Source of the DNA: Symbiobacteriaceae bacterium
GTDB lineage: Bacteria; Bacillota_E; Symbiobacteriia; Symbiobacteriales; Symbiobacteriaceae
Assembly: GCA_027356675.1 (NCBI GenBank)
Contig: DAHVXO010000085.1
Coordinates: 1-22,036 of the forward strand
Length of the DNA: 22,036 bases
Direction of reading: 5' to 3'
In this document: positions 7,649 to 14,635 of the stretch, piece after piece
Numbering within the stretch: position 1 is the first letter of the stretch
How the letters are laid out: each line of letters starts with the position of its first letter
Translations under genes and position numbers: made by a program
The notes under the pieces: model-generated
The model's database searches: none
What the model was told of the DNA's origin: nothing
What the model saw: only the letters and a program-made list of their open reading frames with translations

Positions 7649-9040
7649 ATGCGATACGCCGAACCTTACAAGATTAAGATGGTGGAACCCATCCAGCTGA
7701 TCTCCCGGGTCGAGCGCGAGGCCCGGATTCGCCAGGCCGGATTCAACGTGTTCGCCCTGCGCTCGCGAGACATCTATATCGACCTGCTGACCGACAGCGG
7801 GACCGGCGCCATGAGCGAGAACCAGTGGTCAGCCATCATGCGGGGCGACGAATCCTACGCCGGGAGCGATAGCTTCTACCGGCTGCGGGATGTCGTTGAG
7901 CAGATCACTGGCTATCCCTACACGATTCCCACCCACCAGGGTCGGGGCGCCGAGCAGTGCCTCTTCCCCCAACTGATCAAGCGGCCTGGCATGTACGTGT
8001 TGGGTAATATGCACTTCGATACGACGCGGGCCCACATCGGTCTGGCGGGTGGCCGGGCGATTGACCTGGTGATCCCTGAGGCCGGGGCCACGACCACGCC
8101 GCACCCCTTCAAGGGCAACATTGACCTGGAGCAGTTGCGCCGCTTCATCCAGACCCACGGAGCCGAGAATATCGCTGCCATCGTGATGACGGTGACCTGC
8201 AATTCGGTCGGTGGCCAGCCGGTCAGCATGGCCAACATCCGCGCCGCCTCGGCCATCGCCCGGGAGTTCGCGATTCCGTACCTGTTCGACACCGCCCGTT
8301 ACGCCGAGAACGCCTACTTCATCCGGCAGCGGGAGGCCGGTTATGCCGACAAGACCCCGCTGGAGATCGTCCGGGAGATGTTCGCCTATGGCGACGGCCT
8401 GATGATGAGCGCGAAGAAGGACGGCCTGGTCAACATCGGTGGGCTGCTGGCCTTCAAGCACCAGGAGCTATACGACCAGACGGGCGGGCTGGTGGTGCCC
8501 TACGAGGGTTTTCTCACCTACGGCGGGCTGGCCGGACGTGACCTGGAGGCCATGGCTGTTGGACTCATGGAGGCCCTGGACCCGGACTATCTGGCCAGCC
8601 GGCTCGGGCAGGTGGCTTACCTGGGCGCTCAGCTGAAGGCGGCCGGGGTGCCGATCCAGGAACCCGTGGGCGGTCATGCCGTCTTTGTCGACGCGGCCAA
8701 GTTCCTGCCGCACGTCCCGGCGGACCAGTTCCCCGGCCAGGCTCTGGCGGTGGAGGCCTATCTGGAAGGCGGCGTGCGGGGTGTCGAGGTGGGCTCGCTC
8801 ATGATGGGCCGGGACGCCGAAACCGGGGAGCAACTACCCTCCACCTTCGAGTTCCTGCGCCTGGCGATCCCCCGCCGGACCTACACCAACAATCATATGG
8901 ATGTCGTGGCCGACGCCCTCATCGGCGTCTACCAGCGGCGGCAGCACGTGCGCGGCATCCGCTTCGTCCATGAGCCCAAGATCCTGCGCCACTTCACGGC
9001 CCGCTTCGATTGGGCGCCCGAGATCGTCGGCACCCGCTGA
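7649..9040 (+). CDS. tnaA: Tryptophanase (tryptophan indole-lyase)
   Basis: A 463-residue PLP enzyme that splits tryptophan into indole, pyruvate and ammonia. It belongs to the beta-eliminating lyase family shared by tryptophanase and tyrosine phenol-lyase (TPL); the PLP lysine is Lys257 in MSAKKDG. The residues that separate the two activities point to tryptophanase. Asp124 ([11 protein letters not shown]) replaces the TPL Thr124, Val381 (GVEVGS) replaces the phenol-binding TPL Arg381, and His448 (ILRHFTA) replaces TPL Phe448. The phrase [11 protein letters not shown] also follows tryptophanase. The ATG at 7649 follows a CAGGGGGGG site and matches the family N-terminus ([12 protein letters not shown]). 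Transcription should depend on sigma-54. No tryptophan permease or tnaC-like leader is seen. Confidence 0.93.
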   Translation: MRYAEPYKIKMVEPIQLISRVEREARIRQAGFNVFALRSRDIYIDLLTDSGTGAMSENQWSAIMRGDESYAGSDSFYRLRDVVEQITGYPYTIPTHQGRGAEQCLFPQLIKRPGMYVLGNMHFDTTRAHIGLAGGRAIDLVIPEAGATTTPHPFKGNIDLEQLRRFIQTHGAENIAAIVMTVTCNSVGGQPVSMANIRAASAIAREFAIPYLFDTARYAENAYFIRQREAGYADKTPLEIVREMFAYGDGLMMSAKKDGLVNIGGLLAFKHQELYDQTGGLVVPYEGFLTYGGLAGRDLEAMAVGLMEALDPDYLASRLGQVAYLGAQLKAAGVPIQEPVGGHAVFVDAAKFLPHVPADQFPGQALAVEAYLEGGVRGVEVGSLMMGRDAETGEQLPSTFEFLRLAIPRRTYTNNHMDVVADALIGVYQRRQHVRGIRFVHEPKILRHFTARFDWAPEIVGTR

Positions 9041-9093
9041 TGCGCCCGGGTGTATCTGGCATAGGCAAAATGGCCGAACTCCGCCGAGGGGTC

Positions 9094-9122
9094 TTGACGC
9101 GCCGCAGGAAAGGGTCTACCAT
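9094..9122 (+). promoter_or_regulatory. Sigma-A-type promoter of copZ
   Basis: TTGACG (9094-9099) and TACCAT (9117-9122) are 17 bp apart, about 65 bp before the copZ start. The CsoR-like palindrome lies just downstream. Confidence 0.65.
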
Positions 9123-9135
9123 CAATCTTGAACCA

Positions 9136-9152
9136 ATACCCCGTAAGGGTAT
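9136..9152. promoter_or_regulatory. CsoR-like operator upstream of copZ
   Basis: ATACCC-CGTAA-GGGTAT is an inverted repeat of the form bound by CsoR-family copper sensors (TACCC...GGGTA). It lies at the expected transcription start of copZ, where a repressor would block initiation. No csoR gene is in the window. Confidence 0.7.
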
Positions 9153-9188
9153 TTCTCGGAATATCCCCGACTGAGGAGGACGATACGC

Positions 9189-9395
9189 ATGGTTAAGACC
9201 ACAGTCAAGATCTCCGGCATGACATGTATGCACTGCGTCATGCATGTCAAGAAGGCCCTTAAGGACCTGAACGGCGTGCAGAACCTCGACGTCCAGATTG
9301 TCGCTGCGACCATCGAGTCTGAGCAGGCCATCGACATCGGCGTCATCAAGGGTGCCGTCGAAGAGGCCGGTTACGAGGTCGTTGCAGTAGGCTAG
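9189..9395 (+). CDS. copZ: Copper chaperone (heavy-metal-associated domain)
   Basis: A 68-residue protein consisting of a single HMA domain. The metal-binding motif GMTCMHC (MxCxxC) lies at residues 10-16, and the fold continues to the typical EEAGYEVV end. It should bind Cu(I) in the cytoplasm and hand it to a P-type ATPase, which is not in this window. A GAGGAGG site precedes the ATG. The CsoR-like operator in its promoter supports copper over mercury or other metals. Length and sequence are standard for CopZ. Confidence 0.9.
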   Translation: MVKTTVKISGMTCMHCVMHVKKALKDLNGVQNLDVQIVAATIESEQAIDIGVIKGAVEEAGYEVVAVG

Positions 9396-9411
9396 TTGGA
9401 CATCAAGCAAA

Positions 9412-9448
9412 GAGGCGCCCGACAGACTTGCCGTCTGTCGGGCGCCTC
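9412..9448. terminator. Bidirectional terminator between copZ and the DUF457 gene
   Basis: A perfect 16-bp stem, GAGGCGCCCGACAGAC (9412-9427) pairing with 9433-9448, with loop TTGCC. It lies between two convergent stops. T-rich bases follow on both strands but the runs are short. Confidence 0.85.
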
Positions 9449-9454
9449 AGCATT

Positions 9455-10330
9455 TCAGTCGCCAACCTCGATCTCTTCGCCCATGTGGATCCGCAGGGGT
9501 CGGAAGTCCGCCCGGAGTTGGCGCAACACGTCGCCCCAGACCACAATCGGGCCAGCTTCATCCGCCTGGACCAGTGCGTATGGGTACTGGGCGGAGCGCA
9601 GGAAGGAGACCACCTGCGGGTCCTCAAGCGACGCCCGGACCAGCGGGGAATCCACCTTGTGGAAGGTGGAGAGCACGGTTCGCTCGCCCCGCCGCCAGTA
9701 CCCGAACTCAATCGTCGTGGCGGTCTCGAAGATGAAGCGCCAGCTGGTAAACCACGGGACGACACGCGCCTTTAGTGAACCTTCCGCCCGGAGCCTGCGG
9801 AAGAGGCGTCGTGCGATGGTCAGGCGATAGGCCACATATGGCCAAATCAGGAAGAATGACAGGGCCAGCACCGGCTTGGAGGCCACGCCTAGAGCCGCAG
9901 CCAGTGTGGGAAGGCCCAGAATGACCAGCAGCATCGGGTCGATAATATGCAGGACGCCGATATCGACGGACTGGCCCAGGAACGGCCAGAAGGGTCGGGC
10001 GCCGAACAGATTCAGGCAGTCCAGGGCCAGGTGTGCGAGGTTACCCAGCAAGGCCCACTCGAAGATCAACATAAATGGCACGCCCGGGTAGACCCAATGC
10101 ACGCCAAGCGCAGTCGCACTTGCCAGGGCAAGAACCCCCGGGATCGTGTGCGTGATCGTCCGGTGCATGCCGAAGTTGCGGCGGAGCACATAGCTGATCG
10201 GAACGTCAATATCGGGCAGGGAATTGCCAATCAGCGTTGCCCAGTAGACCGCCGCACCGGCAGACGGATTAAGGCTGCTTGCCACCGCGCCCATGGCGTG
10301 GCCAACCAGCAGATGTGTTAGCGAGTCCAC
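9455..10330 (-). CDS. DUF457/YdjM-type membrane metal-dependent hydrolase
   Basis: A 291-residue integral membrane protein of the LexA-binding inner-membrane hydrolase (YdjM, DUF457) class. The N-terminal half carries the family's metal-ligand pattern: LTHLLVGHAMG, then GNSLPDIDVPI, then HRTITHTIPG, and later HLALDCLN. Several membrane helices follow (PVLALSFFLIWPYVAY). The C-terminal ~100 residues are soluble (WRFIFETATTIEFGYWRRGE) and their function is not recognised. The GTG at 10330 is chosen because AGGAGGG lies 8 bp upstream; the longer frame from ATG 10357 would place that ribosome binding site inside the gene. A minus-strand -10-like TATGAT lies at 10363-10368. The physiological substrate is unknown. 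Confidence 0.85.
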   Translation of the reverse strand: MDSLTHLLVGHAMGAVASSLNPSAGAAVYWATLIGNSLPDIDVPISYVLRRNFGMHRTITHTIPGVLALASATALGVHWVYPGVPFMLIFEWALLGNLAHLALDCLNLFGARPFWPFLGQSVDIGVLHIIDPMLLVILGLPTLAAALGVASKPVLALSFFLIWPYVAYRLTIARRLFRRLRAEGSLKARVVPWFTSWRFIFETATTIEFGYWRRGERTVLSTFHKVDSPLVRASLEDPQVVSFLRSAQYPYALVQADEAGPIVVWGDVLRQLRADFRPLRIHMGEEIEVGD

Positions 10331-10406
10331 TTCTTGTACCCTCCTATTATGAAACAAAATTAATCATACAGTATAAGAACCGAATTGAATAGGATTTTTT
10401 ACTGGC

Positions 10407-10435
10407 TTGACAGCACAATTCGCGCAGGCTATTCT
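10407..10435 (+). promoter_or_regulatory. Strong sigma-A-type promoter
   Basis: A perfect -35 TTGACA (10407-10412), a 17-bp spacer and -10 TATTCT (10430-10435). The first sizeable gene is 240 bp downstream (10680), so the transcript has a long leader or carries the interrupted small frame at 10502. Confidence 0.8.
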
Positions 10436-10447
10436 AACGAGTAGAGT

Positions 10448-10461
10448 TACCCCTGGGGGTA
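10448..10461. promoter_or_regulatory. CsoR/CstR-like operator
   Basis: TACCCCTGGGGGTA is a palindrome with 6-bp arms TACCCC/GGGGTA, of the type bound by CsoR-family repressors, including the persulfide sensor CstR. It lies a few bases after the expected start of transcription from the promoter at 10407-10435. It resembles the operator at 9136-9152 but has tighter half-site spacing (2 versus 5 bp), so it may answer to a different member of the family. Confidence 0.65.
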
Positions 10462-10501
10462 CCAAACCGCAGCCTGTTCTGGGGCAGGAGGAGTCGTGCA
10501 G

Positions 10502-10654
10502 ATGGATGAACAGCGCCCGGAGCAGTGTTCCAGCGGTGGCTGAGGGGTTCCTTCCACACGCAGGCGTGGCCTGCCATCCGGTTGACCAGGCACATTCATA
10601 TTCCTCGTCATCGTAGGAATTTGGATGCTGGTGCAGCATCTCTTACCATCATAA
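10502..10654 (+). CDS. 50-codon membrane micro-protein frame with two in-frame TGA codons
   Basis: Strong start signals (AGGAGG at 10486-10491, then ATG at 10502; GTG at 10496 is also possible) open a frame reading MDEQRPEQCSSGG. A TGA follows at 10541, then GVPSTRRRGLPSG, a second TGA at 10583, then PGTFIFLVIVGIWMLVQHLL and a TAA at 10652. The TAA lies 25 bp before the next gene. The last part is an ideal single membrane helix, and the first is Cys/Gly-rich like a metal- or sulfur-handling tail. If both TGAs were read as an amino acid, the product would be a 50-residue tail-anchored protein. Possibilities are selenocysteine at one or both sites, a decayed gene whose Cys or Trp codons mutated, sequencing error, or a non-coding leader. 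I do not recognise a family. Confidence 0.35.
10560..10574 (+). other. Hairpin after the first in-frame TGA (SECIS-like geometry)
   Basis: GCAGGC-GTG-GCCTGC forms a perfect 6-bp stem with a 3-nt loop starting with G. The loop begins 22 nt after the TGA at 10541-10543, within the spacing and loop rules usually given for bacterial selenocysteine insertion elements. A second GTG-looped hairpin, GATGCTG-GTG-CAGCATC (10624-10640), starts its loop 45 nt after the second TGA, farther than normal. Confidence 0.3.
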
Positions 10655-10679
10655 CGTCAGACGCTGAGGTGAAGGTTCG

Positions 10680-10883
10680 ATGCCAGTTTATAACTTTGTA
10701 TGCCAGCAGTGCGACAAGCGTTTCGAGGATCTCGTTCCCTTTAGCCGGCGCGACCAGGTCCACTGCCCAACTTGCGGCGGTGAGACCCGCGTCGGCGTCT
10801 CTAAGTTCGCCTTCGGCGGCAGTGGCGGGGACTCAGGGGCTATCGTATCGGCCCCGGCGCCGGCCCGCGGCGGCTTCTCCTGA
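10680..10883 (+). CDS. FmdB-type small zinc-ribbon protein
   Basis: A 67-residue protein. It begins MPVYNFVCQQCDKRFEDLV and continues to VHCPTCGGE, the two CxxC knuckles of the FmdB/CxxC_CxxC zinc-ribbon family, so one zinc is likely bound. The remainder is Gly/Ser/Ala-rich and probably disordered (FAFGGSGGDSG). A GAGGTGA site precedes the ATG. It is the only intact gene on the transcript from the promoter at 10407 and is closed by two terminators. Members of this family are widespread with no settled function; a link to metal or sulfur stress is suggested only by the CsoR-like operator. Confidence 0.82.
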   Translation: MPVYNFVCQQCDKRFEDLVPFSRRDQVHCPTCGGETRVGVSKFAFGGSGGDSGAIVSAPAPARGGFS

Positions 10884-10893
10884 GCGGGCTGCT

Positions 10894-10912
10894 AAGGAGC
10901 CGGAGGCTCCTT
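10894..10912 (+). terminator. First terminator hairpin after the zinc-ribbon gene
   Basis: AAGGAGCC-GGA-GGCTCCTT is a perfect 8-bp stem with a 3-nt loop followed by TTCG, 10 bp after the zinc-ribbon stop. Confidence 0.65.
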
Positions 10913-10919
10913 TCGAACC

Positions 10920-10956
10920 AAAAGCCCTCTCGTGCCTGGGCACGGGAGGGCTTTTT
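10920..10956. terminator. Strong bidirectional rho-independent terminator
   Basis: The 17-nt arms 10920-10936 and 10939-10955 (AAAAGCCCTC...GAGGGCTTTT) pair with one T-G wobble. The plus strand ends in TTTTT and the minus strand in a matching T-run. It serves the zinc-ribbon gene and the convergent giant regulator. Confidence 0.92.
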
Positions 10957-10976
10957 CATTGTGCTCATGGCTCGAG

Positions 10977-13900
10977 TCACCGCGGTCGGCTCGCCCGCTG
11001 CTTTACCACCTGCGCCGGCGGGCTCGCCTCGCTTTCCATCGAGAGCGCCAGCTGCAGCAGGGATTCCGTGGCCCGGGAGGGCGTAACACCCAGCCCGTTG
11101 GCCAACGCTTCCCGGCAAGTGGAGTATTGCTGCCGGGCTGCTCCGACCTGCCCGTTCTCCAGGTAGATGCGCATCAGGGCCTGGTGCGCCGCTTCGTGTG
11201 CCGCATCCAGCGTCAGCCGCTGCTTGAAGGCAAGGATGGCCTTGGCCGGGTCCTGCGCCTCGTGCCAGTAATACCCACCCAGCCAGTCGAGGACCGAGGT
11301 GTACTGTTCCCGGAGCGCTGTCCGCAACTCCTCCAAAGGGGAACTGTACGGATCGTCAGTCGAGAGGTCGCCGCGATACACCTTGGACGCCTGCTCGTAA
11401 TGCTGCACCGCGACTGCCCGGTTGCTCCCCTCGGCGGCGTCCACCGCACGCCCGAGCGCCTCCCGGAACTGGTCCAGGTCGACGCTGACCTCGGGCTGGC
11501 GGCTGAACCAGATCAGGCCGCCTTCGGACTGGATATACCGGGAGCGGCTCCGGCCGCCCAGATGCGGCTCCAGCAAGCGCCGGAGGTGGTGCAGGGAGAC
11601 CCGCAGGCTGGTGTCAGCCGCCTCCGGGTCCAGATCCGGCCAGAGCCGGTCCATCACTTGATCCCGGGGCAGGGGGCTATCCTGGGAGAGCAGGAGCACC
11701 AGCAACTGGCCCGACTTGCGCTTGCGCAGCGCCTTCAGGTCCAACTGCTCGGCACCGATGGTGACGGCCAGGTTGCCCAGGCACTGAATGCGCATGGGCG
11801 CCGGACCCTTGGCCAGATTGACCACCCGGCGCCGGTCGCCAGGGGTGAGGAGGCGGGAGAAGGCCTCCCGAACAGCCTCGTCCGGCAAGGCCTGCCAGGC
11901 GGCGGGTACCAGGCGCGCCTCGGCTTCCATCAAGGGGATCCCGCCCTGCAGCACCTCAGTAGGTAGCCGCTCATTCATCAGGCGGACGATGCCCAGAATC
12001 AGTTCGTTGTGAACGCCGTAAGCCAGGCCGTAGATGGCGATCGCCAGAGCCAGCGGCCACTCTTGGAGGGCAAAGAACTGATAACCGCGCCGGCTGCACT
12101 CGGACAGCCCTTCTTGCAGAATGCGCACGCCATCCGGCCGGGACTCCGTGCGCGATTGCCGGAACTCGGCGACGGCTATGGTCAGCATCAGCATGAGGCG
12201 CTCATACGGGTGGGATTCGTCGGACGTGAGACGGGCCAGCGCCTTTTCTGCCATGCGCGCCGCCGCAGCGGCGTTTCCGGTGTGAAAGAGATGGAGCAGA
12301 GCCGTCTCGATCACCGGCCTGGTGTGGAAATTGGCCCGCTCCGTCTGCTTGGCCGTCTGCATCGCCTCGTTGGCGTATGGCACGGCGGCCTGGGGCTGCC
12401 CGGAGAGCCGGTACAGCGTTGAGAGATCCACCGCCAGTTCGGATTTCATCTCGCGGTTTCCCAACTCTTCAATCAGGGCGTTGCTCGTCTGCGTCATGGC
12501 GGTGGCCTTGCTGAATTCACCCAGGTGCGTGTAGGCAAAGACCAGGTGGGCAGCGGCATGGGCCCGGCGCAGCTTTCGGCTCGACGAGGCCAGGATCGGC
12601 TCGCTGATCGCCACCGCATCCCGAAAGCGCCCCACCACGTTGTACAACCATGCCAGGTTCGTCCCGACCTCGTACGGGGGTTCGCCCAGGGACCGCAGGA
12701 TCTCCACCGAATGCTCCAGGAAGCTGATGCCTGACGCATAATCGCCGAGTGCGGCCCGCATCTGGCCGATCTGATCGGAGACGGCGGCCTCGCCCAGCAG
12801 GTCACCGACTTCGACATAGATGGCCAGCGCCCGGCGCAGGTCCGCCTCCACCGCGGTACTGGCACCCTGTAGGTAGAACTGAAGCACGGACCGACGCTGC
12901 AGCAGCACCCCTTCTTCGTACCGGTGTTCCGGTTGCAGCGCCTTTGCGGCCTCTTCGTAGGCAGCCATGCCTTCGCTGTACTGCTGGCGGACGATGCAGA
13001 TCTCGCCGATCAGCGTATTGGCCTGCACCAGGCCCCGGGCATCGCCCCGCTCCTGGAAGGCGCGCAGGGCCAGGCGGGCCATGCCCATGGCCACGTCGGG
13101 GTTGCCGGCATTGACGGCCTGCCGTGCCTCGCAGAGCGAGATCCACGGGAAGGGCTCCTTCGTCTCCGTCGGCAATACGGCCAGGAGACCCCGGAGGCGC
13201 TCCAGCTTGTTGGTCCTGAGCCAGAGCGGTGCCAGGTCTTCGACCAGGCCCGCGGCCTCCTGCAGCCACCCGCCGCGCAGGTAGTACCGGACGCCCTCTT
13301 CCGGTAGTTCCCGGGAGATATACCAGTCGCCAGCCCGTTTGTGCAGCCGGCGGAACGTCTCTGCGGAGTCGCGTACCTTCAGCCGTTCCAGCAGGAATCG
13401 CTGCAGCAGGTGATGGTACCGGAAGGAATCCGGGCCCAGTTGCGTGAGCAGCAGGTTCGAGTTCAGCAATTGGGCCAGGACGGAGCCCGAGTCGCGCCGC
13501 TCCAGAATGGCGTCGCAGGCCTGCGGGGAGCAGACGTCCAGAATCGCGCTCTCCTCCATGAAGCGCTGGACGCTTGCCGGCAAGCTGTGAAACACCTCGT
13601 CGGCCAGGTAGGAAAACAGATCGGCGGGCAGCGTTCCGCCGATGAACGACTCCACGGAGCCGCGCCGCCTCAGCCCGGAGGCCAATAGGACCAGGGCAGC
13701 GGACCAGCCCTCGGTCAAATGGGAGATCTGCTCCAGGTGGTGCTCATCCAACGTGATGCCGGCCATCTCCCGCATGAACGTGAGCACCTCGCCGGGGGTG
13801 AAGCGCAGGTCATCCTCCGTGATTTCCGCCGCTTCCTGAATCACCTTGAGGCGTGCCGTGGAAAAGGGCAGTGCGGTCCGCGAGCAGATGAAAAAGTGCA

Positions 13901-14366
13901 CCTTGTCGCTCGCGTGTTGCAGCAGGCCCGCCACCAGTTGCACGACGGGGGAATCGCGGTCGATTAAATGAAAGTCGTCCAGCACGATTGCCACCGGATT
14001 GGGGCATTCTTCCAGGTCTGCGACGAACAGTGGCATCAGCTGGGGCGATGCGCCCCCGGCATCCAGCGCGGTCAACGCCCGTGACCCGCCTGCGAGTTCT
14101 GTGCGAATCCCTTCACTTAGATAGTGTGCGAAGGTGCGAATCTCACTGTCTCCGGGGTCTAGCTGGATCCACAGGTAGGGGATTTGGGCTTCGGTCAGGA
14201 AATAGGCCAGCGTGCAGGTCTTCCCGTGTCCGGCCGCCGCAATCAGCGCCGTGAGGCGGCGGGTGAGACCGTCCGCCAGAATGCTGTGGAGGTGGGGCCG
14301 GGGCAGGTGCCAGCGCGACGTGCGTGGCTGGGTCAGTTTTGTTACCAGGTACATCGACTGATTCAT
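10977..14366 (-). CDS. Giant STAND ATPase / TPR / SARP-type transcription activator
   Basis: A 1129-residue signalling regulator. Residues ~20-330 are a MalT-like STAND ATPase, with Walker A AAGHGKT (44-50) and Walker B VAIVLDDFH (125-133). A long middle region of about 500 residues is built of TPR-like helix pairs (GLVQANTLIGEICIVRQQYS, LGEAAVSDQIGQMRAALGDY), a typical ligand- or protein-sensing module. From ~858 a winged helix begins (MRIQCLGNLAVTIG...LRKRKSGQLLVLLL), followed by a bacterial transcriptional activation domain (DLSTDDPYSSPLEEL, AHEAAHQALMRIYLENGQ), the SARP pair. The LuxR helix-turn-helix of ordinary MalT is absent. The ATG at 14366 has a GGGGGG site upstream. It is divergent from the secreted-peptide gene, and SARP-like direct repeats lie between them. 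Confidence 0.9.
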   Translation of the reverse strand: MNQSMYLVTKLTQPRTSRWHLPRPHLHSILADGLTRRLTALIAAAGHGKTCTLAYFLTEAQIPYLWIQLDPGDSEIRTFAHYLSEGIRTELAGGSRALTALDAGGASPQLMPLFVADLEECPNPVAIVLDDFHLIDRDSPVVQLVAGLLQHASDKVHFFICSRTALPFSTARLKVIQEAAEITEDDLRFTPGEVLTFMREMAGITLDEHHLEQISHLTEGWSAALVLLASGLRRRGSVESFIGGTLPADLFSYLADEVFHSLPASVQRFMEESAILDVCSPQACDAILERRDSGSVLAQLLNSNLLLTQLGPDSFRYHHLLQRFLLERLKVRDSAETFRRLHKRAGDWYISRELPEEGVRYYLRGGWLQEAAGLVEDLAPLWLRTNKLERLRGLLAVLPTETKEPFPWISLCEARQAVNAGNPDVAMGMARLALRAFQERGDARGLVQANTLIGEICIVRQQYSEGMAAYEEAAKALQPEHRYEEGVLLQRRSVLQFYLQGASTAVEADLRRALAIYVEVGDLLGEAAVSDQIGQMRAALGDYASGISFLEHSVEILRSLGEPPYEVGTNLAWLYNVVGRFRDAVAISEPILASSSRKLRRAHAAAHLVFAYTHLGEFSKATAMTQTSNALIEELGNREMKSELAVDLSTLYRLSGQPQAAVPYANEAMQTAKQTERANFHTRPVIETALLHLFHTGNAAAAARMAEKALARLTSDESHPYERLMLMLTIAVAEFRQSRTESRPDGVRILQEGLSECSRRGYQFFALQEWPLALAIAIYGLAYGVHNELILGIVRLMNERLPTEVLQGGIPLMEAEARLVPAAWQALPDEAVREAFSRLLTPGDRRRVVNLAKGPAPMRIQCLGNLAVTIGAEQLDLKALRKRKSGQLLVLLLSQDSPLPRDQVMDRLWPDLDPEAADTSLRVSLHHLRRLLEPHLGGRSRSRYIQSEGGLIWFSRQPEVSVDLDQFREALGRAVDAAEGSNRAVAVQHYEQASKVYRGDLSTDDPYSSPLEELRTALREQYTSVLDWLGGYYWHEAQDPAKAILAFKQRLTLDAAHEAAHQALMRIYLENGQVGAARQQYSTCREALANGLGVTPSRATESLLQLALSMESEASPPAQVVKQRASRPR

Positions 14367-14385
14367 GGCTGCGATTCCCCCCACT

Positions 14386-14404
14386 CTGGTAACGGGCTGG
14401 TAAC
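14386..14404 (+). promoter_or_regulatory. 11-bp-spaced direct repeat, candidate SARP binding site
   Basis: CTGGTAAC occurs at 14386-14393 and again at 14397-14404, a repeat period of exactly 11 bp. SARP activators bind such heptamer-like direct repeats on one face of the DNA just ahead of a -10 box. Here a -10-like TATGAT follows at 14416-14421, 11 bp after the second repeat. The site lies between the SARP-type regulator and the divergent peptide gene. Confidence 0.65.
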
Positions 14405-14473
14405 ACGACGCCATGTATGATGCCAATGTAGACGTTCGGAATCAATACTTTGAGCCAATACGGAGGAATCATC

Positions 14474-14578
14474 ATGCGTCGTTTTGTCATCGTGCTCATG
14501 CTGGCTACCACGATTCTCTTCGCCACCGTCGCCACGGCATCAGCGGACGGGATCTGCCCCGTTGGGTGCATCAACTAA
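14474..14578 (+). CDS. Tiny secreted peptide, mature part DGICPVGCIN
   Basis: A 34-residue peptide with strong initiation signals: GGAGGA at 14462-14467 and ATG at 14474. It opens MRRFVIVLML, and residues 1-24 form a complete Sec signal peptide (two Arg, hydrophobic core, ATASA cleavage motif). Cleavage would release the ten-residue DGICPVGCIN, whose two cysteines (CPVGC) could form a small disulfide ring or bind metal. It is divergent from a TPR-containing STAND/SARP regulator, and an HD-GYP gene starts 57 bp downstream. A role as an extracellular signal read by the regulator is an attractive inference. Alternatives are a leader peptide or a small secreted effector. It is too short to assign by family, and I recognise no homologue. 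Confidence 0.75.
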   Translation: MRRFVIVLMLATTILFATVATASADGICPVGCIN

Positions 14579-14635
14579 GGTTTGGACCCGGTCCCTCCCG
14601 CTCCTTACGGCTCACAGCAAAAGTGGGGAACACCT

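Noticed and set aside
7649..9040. Tyrosine phenol-lyase as the identity of the lyase.
   Set aside because: The phenol-binding Arg381, Thr124 and Phe448 of TPL are replaced by the tryptophanase-type Val, Asp and His.
10407..10616. A 69-codon plus-strand frame across the strong promoter.
   Set aside because: Its start lies on the -35 box, so it could not be made from that promoter. The Ser-rich end looks non-coding.
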